NCBI GenBank assembly: GCA_020725315.1
Contig: DYFG01000028.1
Span: 1 to 15,455 of the forward strand
Length of the DNA: 15,455 nucleotides
Direction: 5' to 3'
DNA from: Nitrosotalea sp.
GTDB lineage: Archaea > Halobacteriota > Syntropharchaeia > Alkanophagales > Methanospirareceae
In this document: positions 1-7,387 of the stretch, in pieces
How the letters are laid out: every line of letters starts with the position of its first letter
How positions within the stretch are numbered: position 1 is the first letter of the stretch
The notes under the pieces: model-generated
Seen by the model: only the letters and a program-made list of their open reading frames with translations
Databases searched by the model: none
Told to the model about the DNA's origin: nothing
Program-made: the position numbers and the translations under genes

Positions 1-393
1 TATGCCATTTTTCCACCTCTTGCTTTTTATAGAGGCGGACTTAAACATACCATCAGATACAAATGCAGTTGCATTATAAGCGAGATATAAACTACCACCA
101 GCATCTATATTCACCCATGATGGAAATGTTATAACGCCCTCCCCATCAGTTATCTGCCATTCACCGATATTAATTGAGCTTTCGGTGGGATTGTGTATCC
201 TTATAAACTCACCGTCAGTGTCCCCTTTCAGATAGGTATCATAGTATATTTCTGTAACTATCACCTTTTCGGATGTGCCTGGTGCTGATAAATTTGCAGT
301 GCCCTCACCGTTGAAGGCAATTCCTATGATTATAACTGCCAAAATTATCAAAATTGCTTTCATCGATAGCATTTCAATGTTTGACCTTTTCAT
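1..393 (-). CDS. Secreted lamin-tail domain protein, 5' part only
   Basis: The frame reads from an ATG at 393 leftward to base 1 without a stop, giving 131 codons; the C-terminus lies outside the window. The N-terminus has a short basic stretch, then a hydrophobic run of about 16 residues (AILIILAVIIIGIAF, residues 13-27), as expected for a signal peptide or membrane anchor. After it comes VIVTEIYYDTYLKGD, then GEFIRIHNPTES and IGEWQITDGEG. This order (a strand, 'E-F-I-x-I-x-N', 'I-x-x-W-x-I-x-D') is the usual start of a lamin-tail domain, an extracellular beta-sandwich often found in archaeal surface proteins or next to nuclease or phospholipase D domains. What follows the domain cannot be seen. 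It is transcribed away from the PaREP1 gene. ATG codons at residues 8 and 11 are possible alternative starts. Confidence 0.75.
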   Translation of the reverse strand, partial: MKRSNIEMLSMKAILIILAVIIIGIAFNGEGTANLSAPGTSEKVIVTEIYYDTYLKGDTDGEFIRIHNPTESSINIGEWQITDGEGVITFPSWVNIDAGGSLYLAYNATAFVSDGMFKSASIKSKRWKNGI

Positions 394-440
394 TTCTAAT
401 CTAATAGCAGGAATCAATTACATAAATGATAAACGTGTTT

Positions 441-453
441 GGTTTTATATACC
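441..453. promoter_or_regulatory. Shared TATA box between divergent genes
   Basis: The stretch ggttttatatacc reads as a TATA element on both strands. It lies about 40 bases upstream of the PaREP1 ATG at 490 and about 50 bases upstream of the minus-strand lamin-tail ATG at 393. Both distances allow an archaeal transcription start about 25 bases downstream of the box with a short leader. It also argues against the upstream in-frame ATG at 439 as the PaREP1 start, because that codon precedes the box. Confidence 0.5.
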
Positions 454-489
454 ATTGTAACGTATTATTATAAGAGGTACTACATAATC

Positions 490-978
490 ATGATAGCAGC
501 TTCTATCACCCTGCCTGCAAAGCTCGGTGAGAAACTAAAAGCGAAAGCAGAGGAAACAGGATACCTGCCCGAGGAGTTAATCGTCGAGCTTATAAGCGAG
601 GGTTTGGATGAAAAGGTGGACCCAGAAGACCTTGTGGAACATTACGAGACACTGGGTGAGAAATATCTAACAGAAGCGAAAGAGCTGTTGAAGGAGGGAA
701 ACTTAGTACAGGCGTCCGAAAAGTTCTGGGGTGCATCGGCACTTGCAGTGAAGAGGGCTGCAGCGAAGAGAGGGCTAATGTTAGAGAAACATGGGAGTTT
801 GTGGGATTTCGTAAGTCTGCTTTCACGGGAGAGTAAGGATAAAGAGATTGTTAGACTTTTTAGTGTGGCGAATGCCTTGCATAGAAACTTTTATGAAGCG
901 CAGATGAATAAAGAGGTGGTGGAAATCGTTGCAGAAGATATTGATAAGCTCATTGAAAAGTTGAGGAGGATTTCATGA
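490..978 (+). CDS. PaREP1 family protein
   Basis: This 162-residue protein resembles the archaeal PaREP1 family (named from Pyrobaculum repeats). Seen in the sequence: an N-terminal segment ITLPAKLGEKLKAKA that could form a ribbon-helix-helix-like unit; a helical core with EHYETLGEKYLTEAKELL; the family-like stretch QASEKFWGASALAVKRAAA; then SLWDF and ALHRNFYE; and a helical tail that ends in DKLIEKLRRIS. The family is all-helical, of unknown function, common in archaeal genomes in many copies, and sometimes compared with HEPN proteins. I see no catalytic motif. The start at 490 was chosen over the in-frame ATG at 439 because the TATA box at 443-451 lies between the two and because residues from the upstream part (YYYKRYY) look like translated non-coding sequence. 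It stands alone, with no partner toxin or antitoxin gene visible. Confidence 0.75.
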   Translation: MIAASITLPAKLGEKLKAKAEETGYLPEELIVELISEGLDEKVDPEDLVEHYETLGEKYLTEAKELLKEGNLVQASEKFWGASALAVKRAAAKRGLMLEKHGSLWDFVSLLSRESKDKEIVRLFSVANALHRNFYEAQMNKEVVEIVAEDIDKLIEKLRRIS

Positions 979-1013
979 AATTTAAAAAGAAACCTTTACT
1001 AAAGAAACAATAA

Positions 1014-1026
1014 GGGGTCAGACCCC
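1014..1026. repeat. Perfect 13-base palindrome GGGGTCAGACCCC
   Basis: The palindrome has six-base arms around a single central base and is extended by partial pairing (aaggggtc...gacccccctt). It lies 35 bases after the PaREP1 stop, exactly where recognisable coding sequence of the minus-strand pseudogene ends. It could be a transcription signal for the converging genes, but no T-run follows on the + strand. It could instead be a REP-like repeat. Confidence 0.5.
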
Positions 1027-1031
1027 CCTTA

Positions 1032-1730
1032 TCAACCCTCCCGACCAAAGCAGTTCTAAAGAGATAGCCGTATTTGACATAGCACCACAATCTTGCTTTT
1101 ATGCCTCCGCTTGGGTTTACACCTAGAATTGAAAAGTATCCAGATGAATCAGTATACCCATACGCCTTGTGTCTCCAAGTATTGTCCAATACTTGAACGT
1201 TCCTGTCACGGTAATACTGCTGTGCTCTTCTGTTCCCTCCACAACACCGTTTAATGATACCGCTGGAGGATCAGGAAGCATTTCTTCTGTGATGAGTTCT
1301 TCTGGTGTAACGACTCCTTCGACATTCCCTCCGCGACTTGTTCGATTTCACTTACTGGACCGACAGATGGCCAGCCCAGTACGGCATAGTCAACACCGAC
1401 ATTTAGATGGATGACATCTATGTCTCCCCATGAATTCTCTTCGTCAATCACATGCCTGGCAACAGCCTCAATAGCCCAATTACCAGTTTCTTTATTTAAA
1501 TACAATCTCGGCAGAGAAAAATATGGGTTTGTCTGCTTTCAGATCGCCCTGCCTTGTTAGATCGCCGCTGACCAACCGTCAGAGATAGATAAACTCACGT
1601 TTATAGGAGTTGATGGCACTTCTCCTTGTGGCATTTCTTCTTGTAAATATCCAAAACTCAGAACAGCAACCATCACAATTAATACTGCCAGAACTACCCC
1701 ATACTTCCAAATATTCGATTTAAGCTTCAT
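1032..1730 (-). pseudogene. Frameshifted secreted protein remnant
   Basis: The minus strand carries one protein spread over several frames. It opens at an ATG (1728-1730) behind a Shine-Dalgarno-like TGAGGTGAC, with a membrane segment (VVLAVLIVMVAVLSFGYL) and then LSISDGWSAAI before a stop at 1557-1559. The neighbouring frame continues with GDLKADKPIFFSAEIVFK and a stop. It is followed by KETGNWAIEAVARHVIDE, and another frame gives VEGVVTPEELITEEML and VTGTFKYWTILGDTRRMG. A further shift gives YTDSSGYFSILGVNPSGG, typical of an extracellular carboxypeptidase-regulatory-like beta domain. Each piece looks like natural protein and the pieces are collinear, so at least three or four frameshifts have accumulated. 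The original was probably a membrane-anchored surface protein. The exact function is not recognised. Confidence 0.7.
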
Positions 1731-2010
1731 AATATCCCGTCACCTCACCAAATCAACACCTTAAAACCTCCGACACATCCTCAGCCAACACTACGCCGCC
1801 AAACACTGATCCCACAACCATCAAATCGCTACCTTTAAGGAAGGTAAAAGTATTTATAAATTCTTCGATCGAACAATTTTCCAGTTAGAAGAGCCGCTAA
1901 TAAATAAAAATAGTCGCCATGTTCCTCAATAAGTCCTTATCTCTTCATGCTCCACAACCTTCGCAGCATAATTCATAGCGGCAAGTATATTTTTAAGATA
2001 TACATACACC
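1731..2010. other. 280-base intergenic stretch, little recognisable
   Basis: No gene of normal length is visible. On the minus strand a TATA-like box (1851-1861) precedes a 22-codon frame (1753-1821, beginning MVVGSVFGGVVLAEDV) that ends just before the pseudogene at 1730. It could be a leader peptide or the remains of an upstream gene; I do not recognise it. Nothing else stands out up to the cobT promoter. Confidence 0.35.
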
Positions 2011-2019
2011 TTTATAAAA
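2011..2019 (+). promoter_or_regulatory. TATA box of cobT
   Basis: TTTATAAAA is a near-ideal archaeal TATA box. A start of transcription about 25 bases on falls near 2038-2042, only about 12 bases before the ATG at 2053. The in-frame ATG at 2020 touches the box and would not be in the mRNA, so the box decides the start codon. Confidence 0.65.
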
Positions 2020-2052
2020 ATGCCATTCAACATTACAAACGAGGCGATAATC

Positions 2053-3117
2053 ATGAGCATGAAAGATACAATAGAAAGAATCAAAGCGCTGGATGAGCAT
2101 GCAATGAAAATCGCCAGGGAAAGACAGGATAATCTCACCAAGCCCCGAAGGAGCTTAGGAAGCTTAGAAGATCTATCCATAAAAATTGCGGGAATCACGG
2201 GTAATCCCACCCCAAGGATAAAGGACAAAGTAATTATAACAATGGCAGGGGACCACGGCGTTGCCGAAGAGGGGGTAAGTGCATTTCCAAAAGAAGTTAC
2301 TGCTCAGATGATCTTTAATTTCCTGAGCGGTGGTGCCGGGATAAATGTACTGGCGAGACACGTGGGTGCACGAGTTGTCGTTGTTGATATGGGCGTTGCG
2401 GTGGATATAAAAGACGAAATGCTGGTTAATAAGAAAATCGCGTATGGGACCGCTAATATGGCAAAAAGACCAGCAATGAGGTATGAGGATGCTCTACGTT
2501 CTATCGATGCGGGAATAGACGTCCTTGAGCTTGAAATTAAGAAGGGTATGGATATCGTTGGCGTGGGGGATATGGGAATTGGAAATACCACACCAAGCAG
2601 TGCGATTGCCGCAGTAATAACAGGAGAAGCGGTGAGAGAAGTGACCGGAAGAGGAACAGGCCTTGACGACGAAGCGCTTGAACAGAAAATAAGCGTAATA
2701 GAGGTAGCAATAAGGGTTAATAAACCTAACAGAAAAGACCCCATCGATGTTCTCGCTAAAGTAGGTGGTTTTGAGCTCGGAGGTATGGTCGGTGTGATGC
2801 TGGCAGCTGCATCGCATAGAATCCCGGTTGTTATTGACGGGTTTATATCAGGTGCCGCAGCGTTAATTGCTTACGAGATAGCGCCTGCTGTGCGGGATTA
2901 TATGATAGCAGCGCATCGATCGGTAGAAAGAGGACATTCGGTCATCCTTGATTACATCGGTTTAAAGCCTTTGCTCGACCTGAATATGCGACTCGGTGAA
3001 GGGACGGGTGCGGCATTAGGCATAAGCATTGTAGATGCCGCGTGTAAAGTACTAACCGAGATGAAGACGTTTGAAGAGGCTGGCGTATCTGAGGGATCAC
3101 AAATTAACACTCTTTAA
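2053..3117 (+). CDS. cobT: Nicotinate-nucleotide-dimethylbenzimidazole phosphoribosyltransferase
   Basis: CobT transfers the phosphoribosyl group of nicotinate mononucleotide to a lower-ligand base such as dimethylbenzimidazole. It yields alpha-ribazole phosphate for cobamide nucleotide-loop assembly and frees nicotinate. The 354-residue protein is full length. Visible family motifs are DNLTKPRRSLGSLEDL near the N-terminus, MAGDHGVAEEGVSAFP, the substrate-binding stretch GVGDMGIGNTTPSSAI (about residues 170-185), DGFISGAAALIA, and LGEGTGAALG near residue 315, whose glutamate is the known general base. A GAGGCGAT sequence lies five bases before the ATG at 2053; the ATG at 2059 is an equally reasonable start. 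The 3' end overlaps pncB tail to tail by 21 bases. The natural lower ligand in this archaeon cannot be deduced. Confidence 0.93.
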   Translation: MSMKDTIERIKALDEHAMKIARERQDNLTKPRRSLGSLEDLSIKIAGITGNPTPRIKDKVIITMAGDHGVAEEGVSAFPKEVTAQMIFNFLSGGAGINVLARHVGARVVVVDMGVAVDIKDEMLVNKKIAYGTANMAKRPAMRYEDALRSIDAGIDVLELEIKKGMDIVGVGDMGIGNTTPSSAIAAVITGEAVREVTGRGTGLDDEALEQKISVIEVAIRVNKPNRKDPIDVLAKVGGFELGGMVGVMLAAASHRIPVVIDGFISGAAALIAYEIAPAVRDYMIAAHRSVERGHSVILDYIGLKPLLDLNMRLGEGTGAALGISIVDAACKVLTEMKTFEEAGVSEGSQINTL

Positions 3118-4248
3118 TTGCTCCAGCATTCTTCCCCTCGCTTCTTCGAGCGAAAACGAGAAATCCTCGTTGATTTTACCCTTGAGCATCATCGGCTTCA
3201 GCAACGGCTCCATATCCTTCGGCGGAGCTTCGGTTGCCAATCGTATTTCATCTTTACCTTCTTCAATCACTCCCTTCCTTCTATACACCTGTTTCTTCCC
3301 CCCTCGCTTCCCGCGCTTCGCACACGGTTCACCTTCTCGTTCTATTAGATCCAGTGCGAAATCTATGCACCGAGCGTTTGCGACACTTGTCCCCACACCA
3401 AACCCGGCTACGATATCTCTCAGCGCAATCACTTCCTCCTCATCGATACCACCACTTATAAAGATGCCCACGTTCTTATACCCCCGAATATCAAGCTCCC
3501 ACCGTACTTCCTCAATGATCCTTCTGAAGTCGCCCTTCCTCGAAGCGGGCGTATCTAACCGAACAGCACGTAACGAATCCCCAAGCGCCTCCGCAGCCAT
3601 TATCGATTCTTTTTTCTCATCATAATACGTGTCACATAAGCATATCCGGGGCACATCTTTCGCAACTACTTCGTCAAATGCCCTCCAGGCCTCTTTCTCT
3701 CTCTCCTCGCCGAAACATATCATCAAAGCGTGAGGCATTGTTCCTGTTGCCTTTAGCCCTATTCGTTCCGCACCGACAACGCAGCTCACACCATCCATTC
3801 CACCGAGATATGCGCATCGCTCTATCATCGCTGCTAATGCCGGATGCTGCCTCCTCGTACCAAAAGAAATTACGGGGACATCCCCTGCTGCCTTCTTTAT
3901 CCTCGCCGCCTTCGTCGCTATGCCGGATTCGTGGCAGATAAGACCTAATAAAGGCGTTTCATATCTCGCAAACTCCAAATAGGGCCCTTCAATGCGTAAC
4001 ACAGGCTCGTAAGGAAAGAAGATCGTACCCTCGGGCATCGCGTACACATCCACGTTCTTCCCTTCCAACAACTGAGCCACTTCTTCCAAACCCGCCAGCA
4101 CAGCCCATCCCCGCCTCGTTGTAATAACCTCCGCCACCACCGTGGGATTAATTCCTTTCCTCCTCAGCACCTCCTCCGTTCTGAGGAAGTATACATCGGT
4201 GGTTTTTCCTTCCAAAATCTCGTCTTCCAGGACGATTGAGAATTTCAT
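3097..4248 (-). CDS. pncB: Nicotinate phosphoribosyltransferase
   Basis: This 383-residue enzyme converts nicotinate and phosphoribosyl pyrophosphate to nicotinate mononucleotide, the entry step of NAD salvage. It belongs to the shorter archaeal type. Motifs seen are an N-terminal GKTTDVYFLRTEEVLR, AMPEGTIFFPYEPVLRIEG, LICHESGIATKAARI, the SFGTRRQHPALAAMIE signature, a nucleotide-binding FISGGIDEEEVIALRD, GFGVGTSVANA, and the metal-site-like CAKRGKRGGKKQVYR near the C-terminus. It converges on cobT, and the two coding regions share their last 21 bases. CobT releases nicotinate and consumes its mononucleotide, so PncB would regenerate CobT's substrate. No truncation is seen. Decayed transposase sequence begins within about 60 bases of its start, so its promoter may have been remodelled. 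Confidence 0.92.
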   Translation of the reverse strand: MKFSIVLEDEILEGKTTDVYFLRTEEVLRRKGINPTVVAEVITTRRGWAVLAGLEEVAQLLEGKNVDVYAMPEGTIFFPYEPVLRIEGPYLEFARYETPLLGLICHESGIATKAARIKKAAGDVPVISFGTRRQHPALAAMIERCAYLGGMDGVSCVVGAERIGLKATGTMPHALMICFGEEREKEAWRAFDEVVAKDVPRICLCDTYYDEKKESIMAAEALGDSLRAVRLDTPASRKGDFRRIIEEVRWELDIRGYKNVGIFISGGIDEEEVIALRDIVAGFGVGTSVANARCIDFALDLIEREGEPCAKRGKRGGKKQVYRRKGVIEEGKDEIRLATEAPPKDMEPLLKPMMLKGKINEDFSFSLEEARGRMLEQLKSVNL

Positions 4249-4302
4249 CTCTTTATTTCTATTCTCTCTCGAAAATAGAGAACATTTTTAATTTGAGTAT
4301 TT

Positions 4303-5024
4303 TTGTCTAATTTCTTTTTCTTTGAGAACCCCAGTGTTTTCCTCGTTAGCCTCCTGTTTCTCTCTCTCATCGTAAGATTGTTTCGCTCAACGAAGGAGTA
4401 GTGATCTGATTGCTGACTGGTGATCTCTCTATCGCCTCCATAACCTTATTTTCTTCGCCGAATACGACTTCTGTTTTTATATCCGCGACTTTTCCTTTTC
4501 TTCTCCTCTTCTTTACCACGGCGTACTTCAGGTCTGGATGTGGGATTATCGTTGGTTTTCTTGGTCTCCCTCTCTTTCCTCTTCTCTTTACTTCTTCTTT
4601 TATGCCGTATGCCTTTAGAATTCTTTTTTAAAAAACGAAACCCCATAACTCATCCAATTGGCATTCCTTGAGATGATACTCTCGCATCAGACATTCTGTT
4701 ATCTTCTCCACGTGCTCTCCGACACGTTCTATCACAGATCCACCGGTGTCTTTGTCCACACCAACGATTCGAGCAGTTGCACGAATACCGTTTCCTTCCA
4801 CGAGACATTTTACAATCTGATAGACCTTCTCCTCCCTCAGCTTGTAGTTGAAGAGCGGTGTTCCACGCCTCTCTAAGAACGTTCTTCCACAGGTCTTACA
4901 CTTAAATAGATTTTGTGTGTCCCCCTCACCCTACTTTCGTATAAAAACAATGTTCCCCTTTCCACTTCTCTCATGATCTTTGCAGTCTTCGAATGGAGAG
5001 CAAAGAGAGAGTGCTCTTCTTCCC
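4303..5024 (-). pseudogene. Decayed archaeal IS transposase
   Basis: The minus strand holds pieces of one transposase of the zinc-ribbon/DDE type common in archaeal insertion sequences. The N-terminal part reads CSPFEDCKDHERSGKGN and NIVFIRK, then a stop codon (where a tyrosine is likely), then LFKCKTCGRTFLERRGTPLF with its CxxC pair. A helix-turn-helix follows (GNGIRATARIVGVDKDT), then CQLDELWGFV carrying the first catalytic aspartate. At 4628-4640 an A/T run marks a large internal deletion, since the second catalytic region is absent. Past the junction come ILKAYGIKEEVKRRGKRGRP, KTEVVFGEENKVMEAIE and, after further frameshifts, SFVERNNLTMRERNRRLTRK with the catalytic glutamate. The end of the transposase and any terminal inverted repeats are not recognised. 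It fills almost the whole gap between pncB and the methyltransferase and cannot be active. Confidence 0.85.
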
Positions 5025-5110
5025 CTAATTTGTCTATATTGTTCTTTATCTGTCTTCCATTCCATAGGAAAATCTCCAATGCGATACCTTTTGGATAGAA
5101 TATAGAAGGA

Positions 5111-5159
5111 GAATATTTAATATCTACGGGACACTAAGAGATAATATAAGTTAAGGAGA
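5111..5159 (+). promoter_or_regulatory. TATA box and Shine-Dalgarno of the R-M pair
   Basis: An A/T-rich box gaatatttaatat (5111-5123) and a strong ribosome-binding site AAGGAGA (5153-5159) lie ahead of the ATG at 5166. They supply expression signals for the methyltransferase and, by read-through, for the endonuclease frame. Confidence 0.5.
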
Positions 5160-5165
5160 TTTGGC

Positions 5166-5966
5166 ATGAAGAGAAATAGACAGCTATCGCTCTTTGAAGA
5201 AGAAGGATTTGTGCCAACAGAAGTGGAAGAAGGTGAAAAACCTCTTATAGAGGCTACAACATTGTGGGATTACCCAACACAAAGTTATGGTAAAACACCC
5301 AAGGGTGACAATAAATATCCTGGAGTTACTCCCGCTTTTATTATCTACAATTTAGTTCAAAGATATACAAAACCTGGTGACTTGGTTGTTGACCCAATGG
5401 CTGGAAGTGGAACGACAATTGATGTCTGCAAAGAAGAGGGTCGCAGGGTTATCGGTTATGATATAGCACCTGTAAGACCTGACATTATTCAAAACGATTC
5501 AAGAAAAATATCCTTAGACGATAATTCTGTTGATATGATATTTGTAGATTCACCTTATTCCAATAATATAAAATACAACGACCATCCAGATTGTATAGGT
5601 AAGATCTCTTGTGAAGATGAGAGATTTTTTGATGAGTTGGAGAAGGTGATGAAAGAATGCAACAGGATTCTAAAGCCAGGAAAAGTGCTTGGATGGCTGA
5701 TTGGCGACCAGTGGGTAAAAAGGAAATTTACTCCAGTAGGTTTCATGGTTTATGAGCGGTTATGCAAATATTTTAACACTGTGGATATTATATGCGTGGT
5801 TAGAAGAAGTCAAACTTCTAATACCGCGGTATGGTATTATAGAGCGAGGAAATTTAACTTCTTTCTTCGAGGTTTTAAATACCTGTTTATTATGCAAAAA
5901 CCTAATGTTGGGTTAGAAAAAGAGGAGCATAGAGAAATTAAGTGGGCATATTACGAAAGAAAGTAA
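5166..5966 (+). CDS. DNA methyltransferase (amino-methylating, type II R-M)
   Basis: The 266-residue protein is an S-adenosylmethionine-dependent DNA methyltransferase modifying adenine N6 or cytosine N4. It has DLVVDPMAGSGTTIDVCKEE (about residues 72-92), which is the cofactor-binding motif I, followed by RRVIGYDIAPVRPDI with the ribose-binding aspartate. About 35 residues later comes the catalytic motif IV, MIFVDSPYSNN. Motif I precedes motif IV. The N-terminal KPLIEATTLWDYPTQSYG resembles the leading segment of related enzymes. Which base is methylated and the target sequence cannot be read from the protein. The endonuclease frame begins 22 bases downstream in the same direction, so the two form a type II operon. 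Coding here is more A/T-rich than in flanking housekeeping genes, consistent with acquisition. The gene looks intact. Confidence 0.9.
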   Translation: MKRNRQLSLFEEEGFVPTEVEEGEKPLIEATTLWDYPTQSYGKTPKGDNKYPGVTPAFIIYNLVQRYTKPGDLVVDPMAGSGTTIDVCKEEGRRVIGYDIAPVRPDIIQNDSRKISLDDNSVDMIFVDSPYSNNIKYNDHPDCIGKISCEDERFFDELEKVMKECNRILKPGKVLGWLIGDQWVKRKFTPVGFMVYERLCKYFNTVDIICVVRRSQTSNTAVWYYRARKFNFFLRGFKYLFIMQKPNVGLEKEEHREIKWAYYERK

Positions 5967-5987
5967 CAAAATAAGGGGGCTTAATTA

Positions 5988-6688
5988 ATGGACTTCGACG
6001 GTTTGTTGCAAATGTATGAAGATAAGAAAAGACAATATGGTAATAATGCATATCTGCATCTTTCTGAAATCTTTGAAGAGGCTCGGGAGAAATACAAGCA
6101 TGAGTATATTAGTACCACGAGGGCTTTAAAAAAGATATCAGAAGGAAAAGTTCCTGATGCCGAGCAATCATGGAAAGTTTTCAAAGGAAGAAATTTTGAA
6201 AAATTAGTTTGGTATATGCTCGAAGATCAATTAAAAAGCCTTGGACTGCTATGCATACCTGGAAAAAAGTTAGAAAGAAAAGAAATAGATGATGAACTTA
6301 ACGAAGTCTATCGCCAACTCTTGGTTAGATATGGGAAATGGGCAATATTGCCTGACACCGATTTGTTATATACAACCCAAAAACTCTTAAGGTGATAGGC
6401 ATAATTTCTTGCAAAATTACTTTACGAGAAAGAATTGCACAGACAGCTTATTGGAAACTAAAACTTGCCAGTGACCCGGTAACAATGCATATAAGAGGTT
6501 ACTTTATTACTGCGGATGAAGATGGCAATCTCATAAGAAGCCTTCCAGAAGAACCCTCTCGAAACAGGATTATCGTGGAGCATGAATTAGACGGAACTTA
6601 TGTCTTTAGAAAAGTTAGTGAAAGCGAAAAAGTAAAAGCGTTTCCAAAATTTATAAAAGACATAAAGAAACTAATGAAAATGAAGTGA
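5988..6688 (+). pseudogene. Type II restriction endonuclease, frameshifted
   Basis: Two overlapping frames (5988-6395 and its continuation to 6688) encode one endonuclease of about 233 residues. The first part contains AEQSWKVFKGRNFEKLVWY and ends LPDTDLLYTTQKLLR. The second frame, read from 6366, gives VIYNPKTLKVIGIISCKITL followed by RERIAQTAYWKLKL. Joined at about 6363-6366, they read PDTDL-VIYNPK...GIISCKITLRER, a PD-(D/E)xK nuclease core with the lysine in SCK. One base is missing at the junction. The pattern SWKxxxGxxFE followed by S-K-x-(S/T)-x-R-x-R recalls BsaWI-like enzymes that cut CCGG-centred sites, but this assignment is tentative. As read, the product stops before the catalytic lysine and should be inactive. 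A sequencing error or programmed frameshift cannot be excluded. It follows the methyltransferase closely. Confidence 0.8.
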
Positions 6689-6734
6689 TCTCCAACTATA
6701 TCATGCATCTAATCCACCTTTGTTGGGAGCCCGT

Positions 6735-7244
6735 TCATGGCTGGTGAAGCTCTACGGCTTTTACACTCCTCAGTCTCCCTATTTCCTCTATTAACTCACC
6801 TGGTATAGTTTTATCAGTGATAATCGTGAGTTTAGGATCATCCACGAGATAAGGGTCATCACTAACCGCCTGTCTTATGCTCAATCCCCGCTTTGCTATC
6901 ACCGTGGCAACTTCTCCAAGTATCCCCTTTTCTCTCGCATTCCTCGGATGTATGATAATCACACTGAGCTCCAATAATGGAGCGACCTCACCAAGAAATG
7001 CTATAGAACGAATATTCTCAAATATCTTTCTCAACTCAGGATCCTTTAGGATTTTTTTCACGGTCATATCAACTACTCGCCTATCCACGCCTATCTCGTT
7101 TGCTATCTGTGTATGCGGTATCTCTATCCCGCCTGACGCTACTTTCCCGTCAGGACTCACTTGAAACCCTCGCTCCAATAAAAGCTCTATAACCTTCTTT
7201 TGTGATGGTAACCCCTCAAACTTCTCCATAATCTCTCTCCACAT
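6735..7244 (-). CDS. HTH-ACT regulator of amino acid metabolism (COG2150-like)
   Basis: This 169-residue protein matches the archaeal family annotated as predicted regulators of amino acid metabolism with an ACT domain. The N-terminal half (residues 12-85) reads SQKKVIELLLERGFQVS, then IPHTQIANEIGVDRRVVDMT, a convincing helix-turn-helix. The C-terminal half (about 93-169) has LSVIIIHPRNAREKGILGEV and GLSIRQAVSDDP, the beta-alpha-beta pattern of an ACT domain, which usually binds an amino acid. It therefore probably controls transcription in response to an amino acid. The target genes are unknown; pheA in this window is not adjacent. Length is normal and the start MWREIMEKFEGLPSQ fits the family. 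The restriction-modification pair ends 46 bases beyond its stop and converges on it. Confidence 0.85.
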   Translation of the reverse strand: MWREIMEKFEGLPSQKKVIELLLERGFQVSPDGKVASGGIEIPHTQIANEIGVDRRVVDMTVKKILKDPELRKIFENIRSIAFLGEVAPLLELSVIIIHPRNAREKGILGEVATVIAKRGLSIRQAVSDDPYLVDDPKLTIITDKTIPGELIEEIGRLRSVKAVELHQP

Positions 7245-7321
7245 CGCTTCTCTTTTTTCCGTAGACGCTCTTCTCTTAAGAAAAGAGTTTGATTGATTAG
7301 GATTTACGTGGGATTTGGTAG

Positions 7322-7362
7322 TGTGGAGCTCCGCCCATGCCCCCGCAAGACCTGTAAGGGCT
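7322..7362 (-). repeat. Degenerate intergenic copy of the double-hairpin element
   Basis: These 41 bases align over their full length with the minus strand of the 42-base element found in mobA and pheA. Compared with the pheA copy there are five substitutions and one deletion. The hairpin 1 end, cctgtaagggct, is nearly intact, while hairpin 2 has lost pairing. It lies between the regulator (start 7244) and the small membrane protein (stop 7388), outside any convincing gene, in the opposite orientation to the other two copies. Confidence 0.75.
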
Positions 7363-7387
7363 TATTTGACCGTGAGACTTTTCCATC

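Noticed and set aside
2020..2052. Longer cobT starting at the ATG at 2020
   Set aside because: The ATG touches the TATA box at 2011-2019 and would not be transcribed, and the extra residues (MPFNITNEAII) are not typical of the family.
2304..2744. 146-codon frame antisense to cobT
   Set aside because: Low-complexity Ser/Thr/Ile-rich translation of the strand opposite a well-conserved gene; no start signals.
3071..3625. 184-codon frame antisense to pncB
   Set aside because: Ser/Pro-rich shadow of an intact, conserved gene.
6392..6688. Separate small gene starting at 6392
   Set aside because: Its residues continue the endonuclease core from the preceding frame, with conserved residues upstream of this ATG, and no ribosome-binding site is seen. 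It is the second half of a frameshifted gene.
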